Source of the DNA: Fragilaria crotonensis
Taxonomy: Eukaryota > Bacillariophyta > Fragilariophyceae > Fragilariales > Fragilariaceae
NCBI GenBank assembly: GCA_022925895.1
Contig: JAKSYS010000529.1
Span: 1-43,685, forward strand
Length of the DNA stretch: 43,685 nt
Direction of reading: 5' to 3'
Positions 11,024 to 20,701 of the stretch are shown in pieces (position 1 is the stretch's first letter; the number at the start of each line of letters is the position of its first letter). The translations under genes and the position numbers were made by a program. The notes under the pieces were generated by a model. It had not been told where the DNA came from, did no database searches, and saw only the letters and a list, made by a program, of their open reading frames with translations.

Positions 11024-11782
11024 TTACTGCTTCTTCAATGTCTTCCAGGTTAAACATGGATACCAGATAAGCGCAATAAAGACCATGGACGTACACCACA
11101 AAACGATCGCCAAAGTCGACACTGTGTCCAACAGTAACACCATTTGGGGCGGTTCGGTCGAGAATTCATCTCTCTTGATCTGATATCGTTTGATCCAGGT
11201 GACAATGCCGAATGCTCCTCGATAGCTATTGGCCAAGACCGTGTACCAAAATCCCATTCCGTGACGTTCCTTGATCATGGACTCAAGTGCTATCTGAGAT
11301 TGAAAGATGAACAAATGCGGAACGAGCACGTATGCCAGATTTTCAATCGTCCGTTTATCGACACCCCAACCAGTCGACGACAATGACGACGAGACCAAAA
11401 TGATCCAAGGCGTCAGCAGAAGAAAAGAAACCTCGCACGTCATGAGACCCGCGGTCGTCACTGCCATCAACCGGGTTGTTTTCAAACCGACTTGTTCCTG
11501 TCGTGGTTTCCGATGTGCACCAAGCAAGAGCAGGAGAAGCATTACAAGAAAACTGAACGCAACATCGCGAAAAGGGATCACATCCGGATGCCAGACACAG
11601 AGAACGGCATTGAGGGTCGCGAAGACTATTGAAAAAGCAAACGATTGCCAAACCAGCAATACTGGGATTGCCACCAAGAGAGCCAGAAATGACAGAGCCA
11701 GTTTAGAAGTCAAGTCAGAGGACTCCTCTGACAAGTACGGTTTAAGAAAGTCCATTTCCGTGTTCTTAATCGCAGGCGTCAA
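11024..11782 (-). CDS. Multi-pass membrane protein, N-terminus shared with the DUF1295 neighbour
   Basis: A single-exon product of 252 residues with about six predicted hydrophobic helices. No catalytic motif was recognised, and it lacks the RHPN-type signature of DUF1295. Its N-terminus (LSEESSDLTSKLALS followed by a helix ending LLVWQSFAFS) lines up with the start of the 9656-10539 protein (LTEESSDCTAVLALS, then LTLIWNAYLFS). The two genes converge, so they may come from an inverted duplication in which the rest diverged, or they may share a targeting/membrane module. Function is unknown. Confidence 0.65.
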   Translation of the reverse strand: MTPAIKNTEMDFLKPYLSEESSDLTSKLALSFLALLVAIPVLLVWQSFAFSIVFATLNAVLCVWHPDVIPFRDVAFSFLVMLLLLLLGAHRKPRQEQVGLKTTRLMAVTTAGLMTCEVSFLLLTPWIILVSSSLSSTGWGVDKRTIENLAYVLVPHLFIFQSQIALESMIKERHGMGFWYTVLANSYRGAFGIVTWIKRYQIKRDEFSTEPPQMVLLLDTVSTLAIVLWCTSMVFIALIWYPCLTWKTLKKQ

Positions 11783-11996
11783 AAAGCGAATTGATTTTGT
11801 TTTGTAATCTTTTGAGTGAAAAAGAACAGAATGGCTTGTTCACATCTCATTGATTACTTGACAGCAATTGGATCCACTATTTCCTGAGATTGTTCCCTTT
11901 CGAAAGGCACGATTGCCACATGCTGGGGTGACCTGTGACATCGGGGCTCGCATCGGACTAATGAGTCACGAGTCCACAGAAGACTCGTGACTCGAG

Positions 11997-13253
11997 CTAG
12001 GTCGCCGTTCCGAAGAAACTGAGCAGAATGACGCCGGCTACGGCCAGCGTTGCTCCGATACTGGCACGGATGGTTGGTTTGTCATTTTGCAGCAGCCAAC
12101 TCAACGGCAATGCATAAATAGGACCGACAGAACCGAGGGTCAGTGCCAGTGCGAGGGCAACTTGAAACAATGCGTAGTTGCTCAGAGCTGGTGTTATGAA
12201 TGTAACGAGAGCAACACCAACAACAGTATATATCCATGCGGATCTTGCCATGTGGGTCGGTAACTTGTACCAAGGTGTTTCCTGGTTATCTTTGATCGCT
12301 CCCGAATAGAATAGCATAAATCGCGATCTGACCGACATTGCAATGGATAAAAGAAACATGATCGCTCCTGCAAAACCAAAGCGTATGAGCGAAATCTCCC
12401 ATGTTGACATGCGACTGCCCCATTGTTTTGTAAGAACCGATCCATAAGTGTCGAGGACCACATTAGTTACAGCCATGACGTATCCCCGTCGAAGCGATGC
12501 GACTGTGTTGCTTCGACTCTCTCGCAGGGAAGAGTGACGTTGAGGTTGAGTCAGCACTTCAACGTCTTGATTTTCTGGTTCGAGCGATGATGTAGTGTGA
12601 GGTGCCTCTGCCTCGTTCCTTTGTGTAATTTGAGATTCGGATTCGCGTGAATCCAAAGACAATGATTCTATAGCAGACCCGTTGCCTTCCGTTGGTGTAG
12701 GCGGCGATTCCAGTGGGTCTGAGCTTACATCAACGACTACACCTGAGATGGGTTCGACGTCGTTGATCACTGTCTCGCCTTCTCTCTGCTGGGCACGTTC
12801 CAGGCTAACAATAACCACACCGCTGACAGTCAGTATCACCCCACCTAGCGCTGCAATTTTCAAGTTTTCACCCAGAATGGCCCATCCCATAAAGGCTGCC
12901 AGGAATGGTTTGACTGTATCCACGACAATAACCCTCCTCGCTCCGAGCAATCGCAATGCCTCCAACCACAAAAAATCTCCCACCACGATCCCCAACAAGG
13001 ATGACAGGATTAGAAATCCCACAGCTTGAATGGTAAATAGTTCTTTTGGAAAGGGATCACAACCATTGGTCGTTGATGATTCACACCGTGTTGCAATGGA
13101 AACAATGAGGAACCAAGTGGATGCCAAACAACATTTGAAGAGATTCAATGCATATGTACTACCACTCCAATGATTGTCCCATATAATGAATCCAATGGTC
13201 ATGATTAATGGCGCAGTCACTGCGGCCGTGACGCCAAGGGGAAAGGAAGACAT
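11997..13253 (-). CDS. Drug/metabolite transporter family protein (EamA domains)
   Basis: A single-exon gene for 418 residues with two five-helix EamA-like halves. Half 1 (about residues 1-155) contains GDFLWLEALRLLGARRV and the helix-capping region DTVKPFLAAFMGWAILGE, both typical of EamA permeases. Half 2 (about residues 235-418) ends with GPIYALPLSWLLQNDKPT and a last helix AGVILLSFFG. Between them lies a hydrophilic acidic Ser/Glu-rich loop of about 75 residues. The family moves small organic metabolites across plasma, Golgi or plastid membranes; substrate and membrane cannot be told here. The start ATG (13251-13253) immediately precedes the first helix. The frame is intact. Confidence 0.87.
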   Translation of the reverse strand: MSSFPLGVTAAVTAPLIMTIGFIIWDNHWSGSTYALNLFKCCLASTWFLIVSIATRCESSTTNGCDPFPKELFTIQAVGFLILSSLLGIVVGDFLWLEALRLLGARRVIVVDTVKPFLAAFMGWAILGENLKIAALGGVILTVSGVVIVSLERAQQREGETVINDVEPISGVVVDVSSDPLESPPTPTEGNGSAIESLSLDSRESESQITQRNEAEAPHTTSSLEPENQDVEVLTQPQRHSSLRESRSNTVASLRRGYVMAVTNVVLDTYGSVLTKQWGSRMSTWEISLIRFGFAGAIMFLLSIAMSVRSRFMLFYSGAIKDNQETPWYKLPTHMARSAWIYTVVGVALVTFITPALSNYALFQVALALALTLGSVGPIYALPLSWLLQNDKPTIRASIGATLAVAGVILLSFFGTAT

Positions 13254-13860
13254 GATTTGAGAATCACAATCATGAATTACTGTGTACTGTAGAGTGGATT
13301 ATATACTGAGTACGAAAAGTTGTGAGTACTGTACGGGAGCGACGGTTTGTTTCGTTGTGTCCTTGGGTTGGATTCTGTCCTTGTTGTTGTCGTCGTGGGC
13401 GTAGTTCGAGCTCATCTCAATCTTCATTCAGATCAGGGGTCGGGACAAGGATGATGATCGTATGTTGTTTGGTGAATTGTCAGCTGTATGTTATTCGAGT
13501 GTGCTCCGGACTGGTGTCCATGGGCTGCGTGATTTTCTATTGGCTTGTTGTGCACTCGGAGTTCTCCACTATGTACAAGTACTGCACTGTGCACTGTTAC
13601 CGGCAAAACTAAGCGAGTAAAATGGAATTACCGTTACTCAGTACTCGCCATACTCCAGTATTGTAGAACACCCCTTAACCGAAAATATACCGCACGATGT
13701 GTTGAAATCGCGTCTAAAAATGGGACATTTTCAATTTTCAACACGTGACAATAGCACAAAGATTCGTGGTGACACAGTACACAGTAGTATAGTCGTGCAT
13801 TATGCCACTTCCGCACCTTCCACACAAATCTTCGTTATTCCTCTTTGCGACTATTACACC
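13254..13860. other. Divergent promoter region between transporter and PDI-like gene
   Basis: About 600 bp separate two divergently transcribed genes. The open frame that precedes the PDI start (from 13699) is not counted as coding because the ATG at 13861 begins a clean signal peptide. No element or RNA was recognised. Confidence 0.45.
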
Positions 13861-14460
13861 ATGAAGTTCTCGTCTTTGATCCTCACCATTACAACTGTTT
13901 CTCTCCTCCTCGTCTCCTCCGTGGACGCTGGAGGTCCGGTGCAGCTCCATTTGGATAACTTTGAGACAGAAATGAGTGGAAAGAATGCACTCATCAAGTT
14001 CTTTGCTCCCTGGTGTGGTCATTGCAAGGCCATCAAACCCGCGTGGGATCAATTGGGGGCTGAATATGCCGGTTCCTCCTCGGTCCTGATTGGTGATGTC
14101 GACTGTACGGACAGTGGTGATTCGTTGTGCCAAAAGTTTGGTGTCCAGGGATATCCCACTCTCAAGTTCTTCAAGGATGGAAATTTGGAGGGAGAAGATT
14201 ACACGTCGGGACGTGATTTTGACAGTTTGAAGACATTTGTATCGGAAGAATTGGAAGTCAAGTGCAATGTCAAGGATCCATCCCTCTGTTCAGACAAGGA
14301 GAAGGCATTCATTGAAAAGATGAAGGCAGAATCTGCGGAAGCCAGGAAGAAACAAATTGATCGTCTCTCCAAGCTGAAGGGATCGTCGATGAAGGCGGAG
14401 TTGAAGCGTTGGTTGAACCAGAGACTTAACATTCTTACAGGTCTGGATCAGGAGCTTTAG
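13861..14460 (+). CDS. Secreted/ER protein disulfide isomerase-like protein, single thioredoxin domain
   Basis: A 199-residue product. Residues 1-23 form a classical signal peptide ending VDAG. The thioredoxin domain carries the PDI active site WCGHC (Cys52 and Cys55) and the cis-proline in GVQGYPTLKFF (Pro99), so it should catalyse disulfide exchange in the secretory pathway. Residues 130-199 form a charged helical C-terminal domain with a further Cys pair (KCNV and SLCSD), comparable to the helical tails of ERp29/PDI-D proteins. The last four residues are DQEL, a possible KDEL-like retrieval signal. The ATG at 13861 is chosen over the longer open frame because only it gives a signal peptide. 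Confidence 0.92.
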   Translation: MKFSSLILTITTVSLLLVSSVDAGGPVQLHLDNFETEMSGKNALIKFFAPWCGHCKAIKPAWDQLGAEYAGSSSVLIGDVDCTDSGDSLCQKFGVQGYPTLKFFKDGNLEGEDYTSGRDFDSLKTFVSEELEVKCNVKDPSLCSDKEKAFIEKMKAESAEARKKQIDRLSKLKGSSMKAELKRWLNQRLNILTGLDQEL

Positions 14461-14714
14461 ATTTATGATCGTTCGATCTTATGGCGAGTTTGGTCAATTG
14501 CTGCCTTTTCGCATGGATAAATGACCTTACCAGTAGACAAAACAAATTCCTCTTATTCGCAGTGACTCTTAGGTAAGAGTAAGATACTTAGGATAGTAAC
14601 TAGAACCAACTAGAAAAAAGGGATTGATCGACTTTGATGCGTTCAAATCAGCAGTGTGCAAAGTCAAGGTGACATTACAGATCTGTGCGTTTCCTGTCAT
14701 GTTGTTGATACCTA

Positions 14715-15790
14715 TTATGAACAGCCCTTGGACCGATGCCGAACATGATGCTGATGAGTCAGAGTCACGTGTGCTGTTTCAGGTAAGTCCTCTAGAATAC
14801 CGTGCAGAGTTGCTGTTGTGGTGTGATGGGCCGACAGACGTTGCATCACTTCCAGTCGCACTCGTGTCGACGAGTCCACATCACCGAACCAACCCAAGGA
14901 TCGACTCCATCGCAGGCTTATTCTTCCTCGATTCCTCCAACCATAGGTATGACTCGATTCCAATTGTCCAGATGTACTTATTTGTAATTTGGGGATCCAC
15001 CAATCTGGATCATGCTCTTGTGACTGAGATGATATCGGAGGATGCTTGTTTGCATAATGATCATTCCATAGTGCCTTGTATTCGGCATGAAACCGTGGTG
15101 TAGATTCGCCCAACAAGGAAATTGGTACACGAGCAACGATATACGCTTGACGAATGGAGTTTGTTCCAAGTTCCAAGGAACATGCGTCATATTGCTGTTG
15201 CGGTTGGTGATGTTGTTGACGTTTCCGACCAGGATTGAGTAGTACGTGAGTCGACAGTACTGCAGGACTGTTAAGTGGTGATTCTCGTGTTCCCACTAGC
15301 TTTTCTTCATTTTCTTGTTCTTGTTCTCGAGGTCCCTCGATTGCCACTTGCCAATCCACATGATTCCATTGAAGCTTGGTAAAGAAGGAATTGCCAGTCG
15401 TCGATTGCAAGTCGTACGTAAATCCCACTTGCAGATACGGTGGTCCATCCACAGATAGCAACGAAGGCATCTCATCACAAGTTGGTTGTTGATTTTGATC
15501 ATTCTCCGTTGTTGTGGTGTTCCAGTTGCTTGTACGCACACCCCCATAACCAGTGACTTGACATTCATATCGTCCCGACCAATCAATTGAAACCTTTTTT
15601 ATTCGACTGGCAGAGGCATCATCATTTGGTCTTTGAAAGAGACCCTTAGGAATCTACCACTTGGTTTCAAATTGATATTGACGGGAGTTGCCATTGTCAC
15701 AGCGGAACAAGAAGAGGATTGTAGTATGAATTTGAACAAGAACAAGAGGGAAACAATGACTTGTCCATGTTCATGCACATGTACACCCAT
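14715..15790 (-). CDS. Unknown beta-rich protein with hydrophobic N-terminus, apparent frameshift
   Basis: Two overlapping minus-strand frames (15790-15599 and about 15635-14715) form one coding sequence if one A is added to the AAA run at 15625-15627, giving about 355 residues. The N-terminus has a hydrophobic segment (VIVSLLFLFKFIL), possibly a signal peptide. The body alternates polar and hydrophobic residues with many Trp, Tyr and Ser (SIDWSGRYECQV, LQVGFTYDLQS, WQVAIEG), suggesting beta-strands, perhaps a beta-sandwich or organellar beta-barrel. A Gln/His-rich, low-complexity insert sits mid-protein (QQHHQPQQQ). I recognise no family. The long frame, its continuation across the break and the convergent position beside the PDI gene support a real gene. 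Confidence 0.62.
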
Positions 15791-16286
15791 TGTCGGTATG
15801 ATGACCTAGATACTATACTACCTGGATGTACGTGATACCTGATGATGTGTGTTTGATTCATCACCGTCCAACGTCCAACACATCTATCACGAACCACGAA
15901 ATGTGAGACCAAGGTCGGTGGTCGGCATCCGTCGTTTTGATTGACGTTGATGGCCGATTGAAGGACTGGCACTGGTATTGGTACTCTACCGGTATTTCGG
16001 CATCATATGTGACGAACTGCGCAGCACGTGGCAAGTTGGCAAGTTGGCAAGTTGTAACATCAGCGGTCGCTTGACAGACGTGAATCTCAAATCTGAGAAA
16101 AAAGCGCTGAAAAAGCTCCAAATACTTGCACGACTTGTGCTCGTAGTACTAAGAGGTTTCGATTAGTGCGTAAAGTATAATATAAAGAATGAACATTTCG
16201 ACTATGAAAATACATACATGTGTTCGAAATACTGTACTGGAGTAAAGCATCGAGACGAAGTATGCATATGTCTTAAATCAGAATTA
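15791..16286. other. Intergenic with a short GGCAAGTT tandem repeat
   Basis: Non-coding sequence up to the left end of the transposon. The only structure is three perfect copies of the 8-mer GGCAAGTT at 16030-16053. Confidence 0.5.
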
Positions 16287-19200
16287 TGGCTTGTTTCGCT
16301 TCGTAGCAAAATATAGTGCAACTCGTGTAGGATCAGTACAAAATCCGTGACGTCTTCGTTTTATGCCAGGGGATGGCAGCCTCGCACATCGAAACAAGAC
16401 GATCGAAACCACACCAAAAAAAGTTGTTCGGACCATGATATTGTAACGACAACTTCACCAACTTACACTTCGTAACTGCCGAGCCTTTTGTTGCGACTGG
16501 ATCAATAATATACTTCAAGGCAGAGTTTAACTTGCGAGGGTCGGCAGTTGAGACATAATGAAGACGCTCGCAACGTATTATCAGTGTTGGCTTGAAATCA
16601 CCAAGCAACAACGATACCGAGACAAATGGCTGTCAGACGAACTCTATTTCCGTGCAATCAATGCCCAGTTTCCAACTCTCAAGGCCCTTGGATTCGATAG
16701 AGGCATGTTGAACAAAGCAATTTCATCATGCGAAGGCGCAACACTTGATGACTTCACAGAATCGAATGATACTGGCCGATTCCGGAGGTCAGCCAAAGGC
16801 CTTGATATCTTCGGCAATCCAAAACGAAAGATCTGGGGATACTACGTAACAGATCCCGGAGGATTGGTCGAACGTCCGCCAGATGGAAAGAAATGTTTCT
16901 TGTCTCTGTTGCAAGACGCAGGAATAAATGATCGCTATAGTGTGGCACGTGGTTCATCGGAAATTGTGGATCTGACGACGGAAATTCATATCCAATCGAG
17001 AGCAAAGAGGAAAGCTGAAGCAGGTGCAGCTGTTGCGGCACAATCTCCTGGTAGTCAGAAGAAAGCAAAGGCTTCTCAACTTGCTTCTGGATCTGATTCG
17101 GCAATTATCTCGGTAGAGAGCTACTGGGACAGTCCGGAGGCAAAAAAGCTCTTCCTTGGGAGCTCAACCGACAACCGAAGCGTTGTTGATGTTCTTCAGC
17201 AACGTATAGAAAGGCTGCAGCAAGTCAATAGAAGTCCTGACGGGTGGAGAGACCTCATTGATAAGCATGATGTAGACAATCTCTGTTCTCCGTATGATAT
17301 CTTCATAATACGACAGCGATGCTCCATTCTTTGCTTAGCATATATCATGGCCTTGGAGGAGATGAACTCTGCTCGGTGGGTAGAAGATTGCTGCTCCCAG
17401 GCTGTCTATGATAGCAATAGGATGGGCATTGAAGCCGCAACCAGCAAGCTTACAGTTGCAGGCTGGAATATCCTACTGCGAGCGAATCGCGAGCACTTTC
17501 CGTTACCAGACCCGAAGATACATAAACAAAAGAAACCACTCCCTGATCTTCTAGAGTACTTCCGTGAAGAAATCACATTACCATGGATTGACTACTGTAT
17601 TGGAAGCCTTGCTGACCTAACAGTGGAATCGGCACGTAACGAGCTGATCACTAAGATAATTCCTAACTATTGTTCGCAGGTGAATGACGATGACACGGAG
17701 GAGAATGCAACAAACAAGAACGGTGAATCTAGTACTACAATTAAAGACTGCTGCCCACTCCTTCAGACGTATCTAGATTCTCCTATCTCATTGACGACAA
17801 CCTGGCGATGGCTTCGACGTCTCGGCTTTCATTACGACAGTCGCAAGAAATCCTTCTTTGTTGATGGGCATGAGAGACCCAATGTCGTATTCCACCGGAA
17901 CGAGTTCTGCACGAAATACCTATCGAAGCTTGAACCTCGAACCCATCGATGGATTCAAGTGAGAAGAGAAACTGTGGAAAAGTGGAAGTCAGAGAAAAGA
18001 ATTTCAGACGACGTCGCAGGTCAAGGATATTCTTACCAAGAGCAGCCTTCGGGCAAAGAAATGATTGAATTCCACGTGGACGATTTTGATTTTCTTCATT
18101 CGGTTGCGGAGGAAATGGGCTTTGGTATGTTTGGAGGGAACCTCAGCGTTCGCAAGCCGCTAGGTCTGAAACCACTGATGATCTTCGGCCAAGATGAAAG
18201 CGTGTTCAACCAGTTTCTGCTCAAATCACGCCAATGGGTTGGGCCACTAGGTCAACGTCCACTTTTGCCAAAGACGGACGGAATGAGCCTCATGCTCTCC
18301 GCAATTCAATCGCGTGAAACCGGATTCGGAGTTCCGATCAGTCGGATTCAGATGGAAGAAATAAATGAGACTCGTCGTGGTCATAACTATGTTGACCTTG
18401 ATGCAGCGATTGCAGTTCATGGCCAAGTGTCCAAGAAAGACCTGGAAGAATCGCCATTTGTTGTGAGTTTCGAATTGGGAGCAAACAACGAAGGGTATTG
18501 GACTTACAATCACATGAGCATGCAGTTTGAGGACTGCGTCGACTGCATCAAAGTTATATACCCCCAATTTGACTTCGTTTTTCTGTTTGATCATTCGCAG
18601 GGACATTCAAAGAAATTGACGGGCGGTCTAGATGCTTACAGTATGAATAGAAGCTATGGAGGAGCACAACCAATAATGCGTGAGTCAAAAATAAAGGAAC
18701 ACGATGGGTACCTCGGGATGCATGCTGCACGAACCTTAAACGTTGGCGACACACAATCTTTTGTGTTTACCTCGGAGGATGATGGTCCATTCTGGATGTC
18801 ACCACAAGAACGGGAACTTAACCGTGATGACCGCATACTCCCATCTCCGGCAGGCATTCCGCGAATGCGAAACAAAACCATCGCTGAACTCAAATCGGAG
18901 CTCGCTCCACTCAATATCTTGAGCAATCGCCGCCAATATCGCCTGACCGAATTACAACAGATTGCAAGGGATAACAATTTGGATCCAAAAGTGGAAAGGA
19001 CAAGGGAGAAAAAGGTTGGTTAGGCCAGCCGAAAGGTCTCATGCAAGTCCTTTGGGAGCGAGGATGGATAGATGAAGGCAATATTGACAAGTATACAATG
19101 GATATTGCGAAGGACAAGAATGATGGTGAAGATATGGAGGATGCCGAAAATTGGAGCTTAAAATATCTGATGGCATCGTGTCTTGACTTTGCTGAAGAGA

Positions 19201-19972
19201 TGACAGCGTTGCAGCATGTGGGACATGCACTTGGAGTTTCGGTCCTCATCACTCCAAAGTTCCACGCCGAAATGGCCGGCGAGGGAATTGAATACAGTTG
19301 GGGGGGTGTCGAAGAGTGTCTACCGCAAAATGCCACTGGATTCTAAAAAAGGGAAAGACATCTTTCAAGGCGTTAGTGAAAGAATGTACAAGCAGAGATG
19401 TCCTCAAAACAGTGACAGTGCGAAAGCTTTCACGACGGGCACGATCATACATATGTGCATACTTTGTCCTTCATCAACAAAACCTGAACAGTTGCGAGGA
19501 CAGTATTCCTACAGCACTCACCTTGCCTCGGATTGAACGCGTCAGGAAGGAATTCAAAACCCACCGAGCTGTAGTTGACTTTGATGCTGGCTTTGTGCAA
19601 AGCTTTGTCTCGCCTGCAATAGAGGACGTTGTTCTGATGGCAGCAAAGAATGAAACGCCAGCAGCAGGAGTATAACGTCTGAGACGCTATCGGTACTTTC
19701 GGAAATGCAAGACCGATAAAGACGAATCTGTTCAACGTGCAGCTCACCTTCAATTATTCTCGTTGCTTCTTCATCGTTTCGGCCTCGTAGTGCAAATAGA
19801 TGCGAATGAAACAGATTGTCGAAGATATAGATTTATGGATCATACCGAATTCTTGTTCTATTTTGAGGAGACTGCCGGAGGATTGGAGGCAGTTTCTCAG
19901 TTCAACTAAAATTTTAGAATACTGAGTCTACGTGCTCCTACCATATATTGCCTCATGGTGAAACAAGCCATA
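16285..19972 (+). mobile_element. Autonomous-type DDE DNA transposon with TA target duplication
   Basis: The transposase gene at 16558-19675 is bracketed by an 11-bp perfect inverted repeat, TGGCTTGTTTC at 16287-16297 and its complement at 19960-19970, each bordered by TA (16285-16286 and 19971-19972). The repeat continues imperfectly inward for about 20 bp (shared GCAA and ATAT). TA duplication and DDE chemistry place it near the IS630-Tc1-mariner group. The ends were found by eye, and a match this short could arise by chance at a low rate, so the borders are a proposal. Confidence 0.6.
16558..19675 (+). CDS. DDE transposase, broken by three homopolymer indels
   Basis: The first frame (821 residues, to 19023) contains the block TTTWRWLRRLGF then VDGHERPNVVFHR, seen in a family of fungal and algal DDE endonucleases. 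The first catalytic Asp is in FGQDES (18193-18195) and the second in FLFDHSQGH (18589-18591). The third acidic residue is in the next frame, in GIEYSWG (Glu at 19290-19292), preceded by KGLMQVLWERG and PKFHAEM. The C-terminal part lies in a third frame (KLSRRARSYICAY). All three joins fall at homopolymers: A5 at 19009-19013, G7 at 19300-19306 and A6 at 19345-19350. Correcting run lengths gives one protein of about 1040 residues with all three catalytic acids. The central segment has an NLS-like KRKAEAG and QKKAKA. It may be an intact transposase misread, or a young decaying copy. Confidence 0.8.
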
Positions 19973-20015
19973 CAAAAATTGTTGTAGTATGTATCAACAT
20001 GATGTACGTCATACT

Positions 20016-20701
20016 GGGAGCAGTTCAGAAAACACAAATACACATTTCTCAACGCCGGTTTACACAAATCTCATCCGTTTTTGCATGTGGGCGCGGAAAA
20101 AAATGTGTAACCCATTCTTAATAATTGGGTTATAAGCTCAAAAAAACCTTGCACATTTACACAAATTTGTCGAGCACGATTTCGTGTTCGACATTTTTGT
20201 GTAACGTTACACATTTTTGTGCAACTTCACTTTTTGTGCCTACGGTGATTTCTACATGTCGAACATAGTGCGTTGTTCTGAAATCGCGTTCCGATACAGT
20301 ACAAGTACTGAAGGTCTCGGAGTACAGCATTATTGTCGTATGAGACGGTGCTACTGCACAACGCACCGAGTCGCTGATGAAACCTCGTTTTGTACCCATA
20401 AATACAGAAAAATGCTTTCTCTTGTAACTCTTTCTCGTCAATTTCTATACCTCTGCATCAAGTACAACATGAGCGGACTTTTTTGGTTTAAGTGCATCGT
20501 TGTCATCGTGGAAATGGTCCCCCGCTGACAAGCATTTATATGAAAACCTGCCAGAAATCTCTTTTTTGTGTTTATGTTTTCTGAAAGTACGCTTTTGCAC
20601 ATTCACAAATACACAATTTTCATGTGGATCACACCACATGAAAATTTACGTGTGTTAAACCGCCGTTGAGAAATGTGTATTTGTGTTTTCTGAACTGCTC
20701 C
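20016..20701. mobile_element. 686-bp foldback/MITE element with perfect 38-bp inverted ends
   Basis: The ends at 20016-20053 and 20664-20701 are exact reverse complements over 38 bp, starting GGAGCAGTTCAGAAAACAC. A possible 3-bp duplication ACT lies at 20012-20014 and 20702-20704, although one extra G on the left makes this uncertain. The interior carries repeated TTTTTGTGTAA / ACACATTT motifs and a short inverted pair around 20167-20192 (GTCGAGCACG and CGTGTTCGAC). No transposase was found. PIF/Harbinger-type ends are possible, but the target site is not the usual TWA. Confidence 0.75.

Noticed and set aside
13322-13612. Cys/Ser-rich frame of 96 codons before the PDI gene
   Set aside because: Composition is irregular and it has no domain; it lies in the promoter region between two divergent genes.
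13699-13860. 54-codon N-terminal extension of the PDI-like protein
   Set aside because: Starting at 13861 gives a proper signal peptide, while the extension would bury it.
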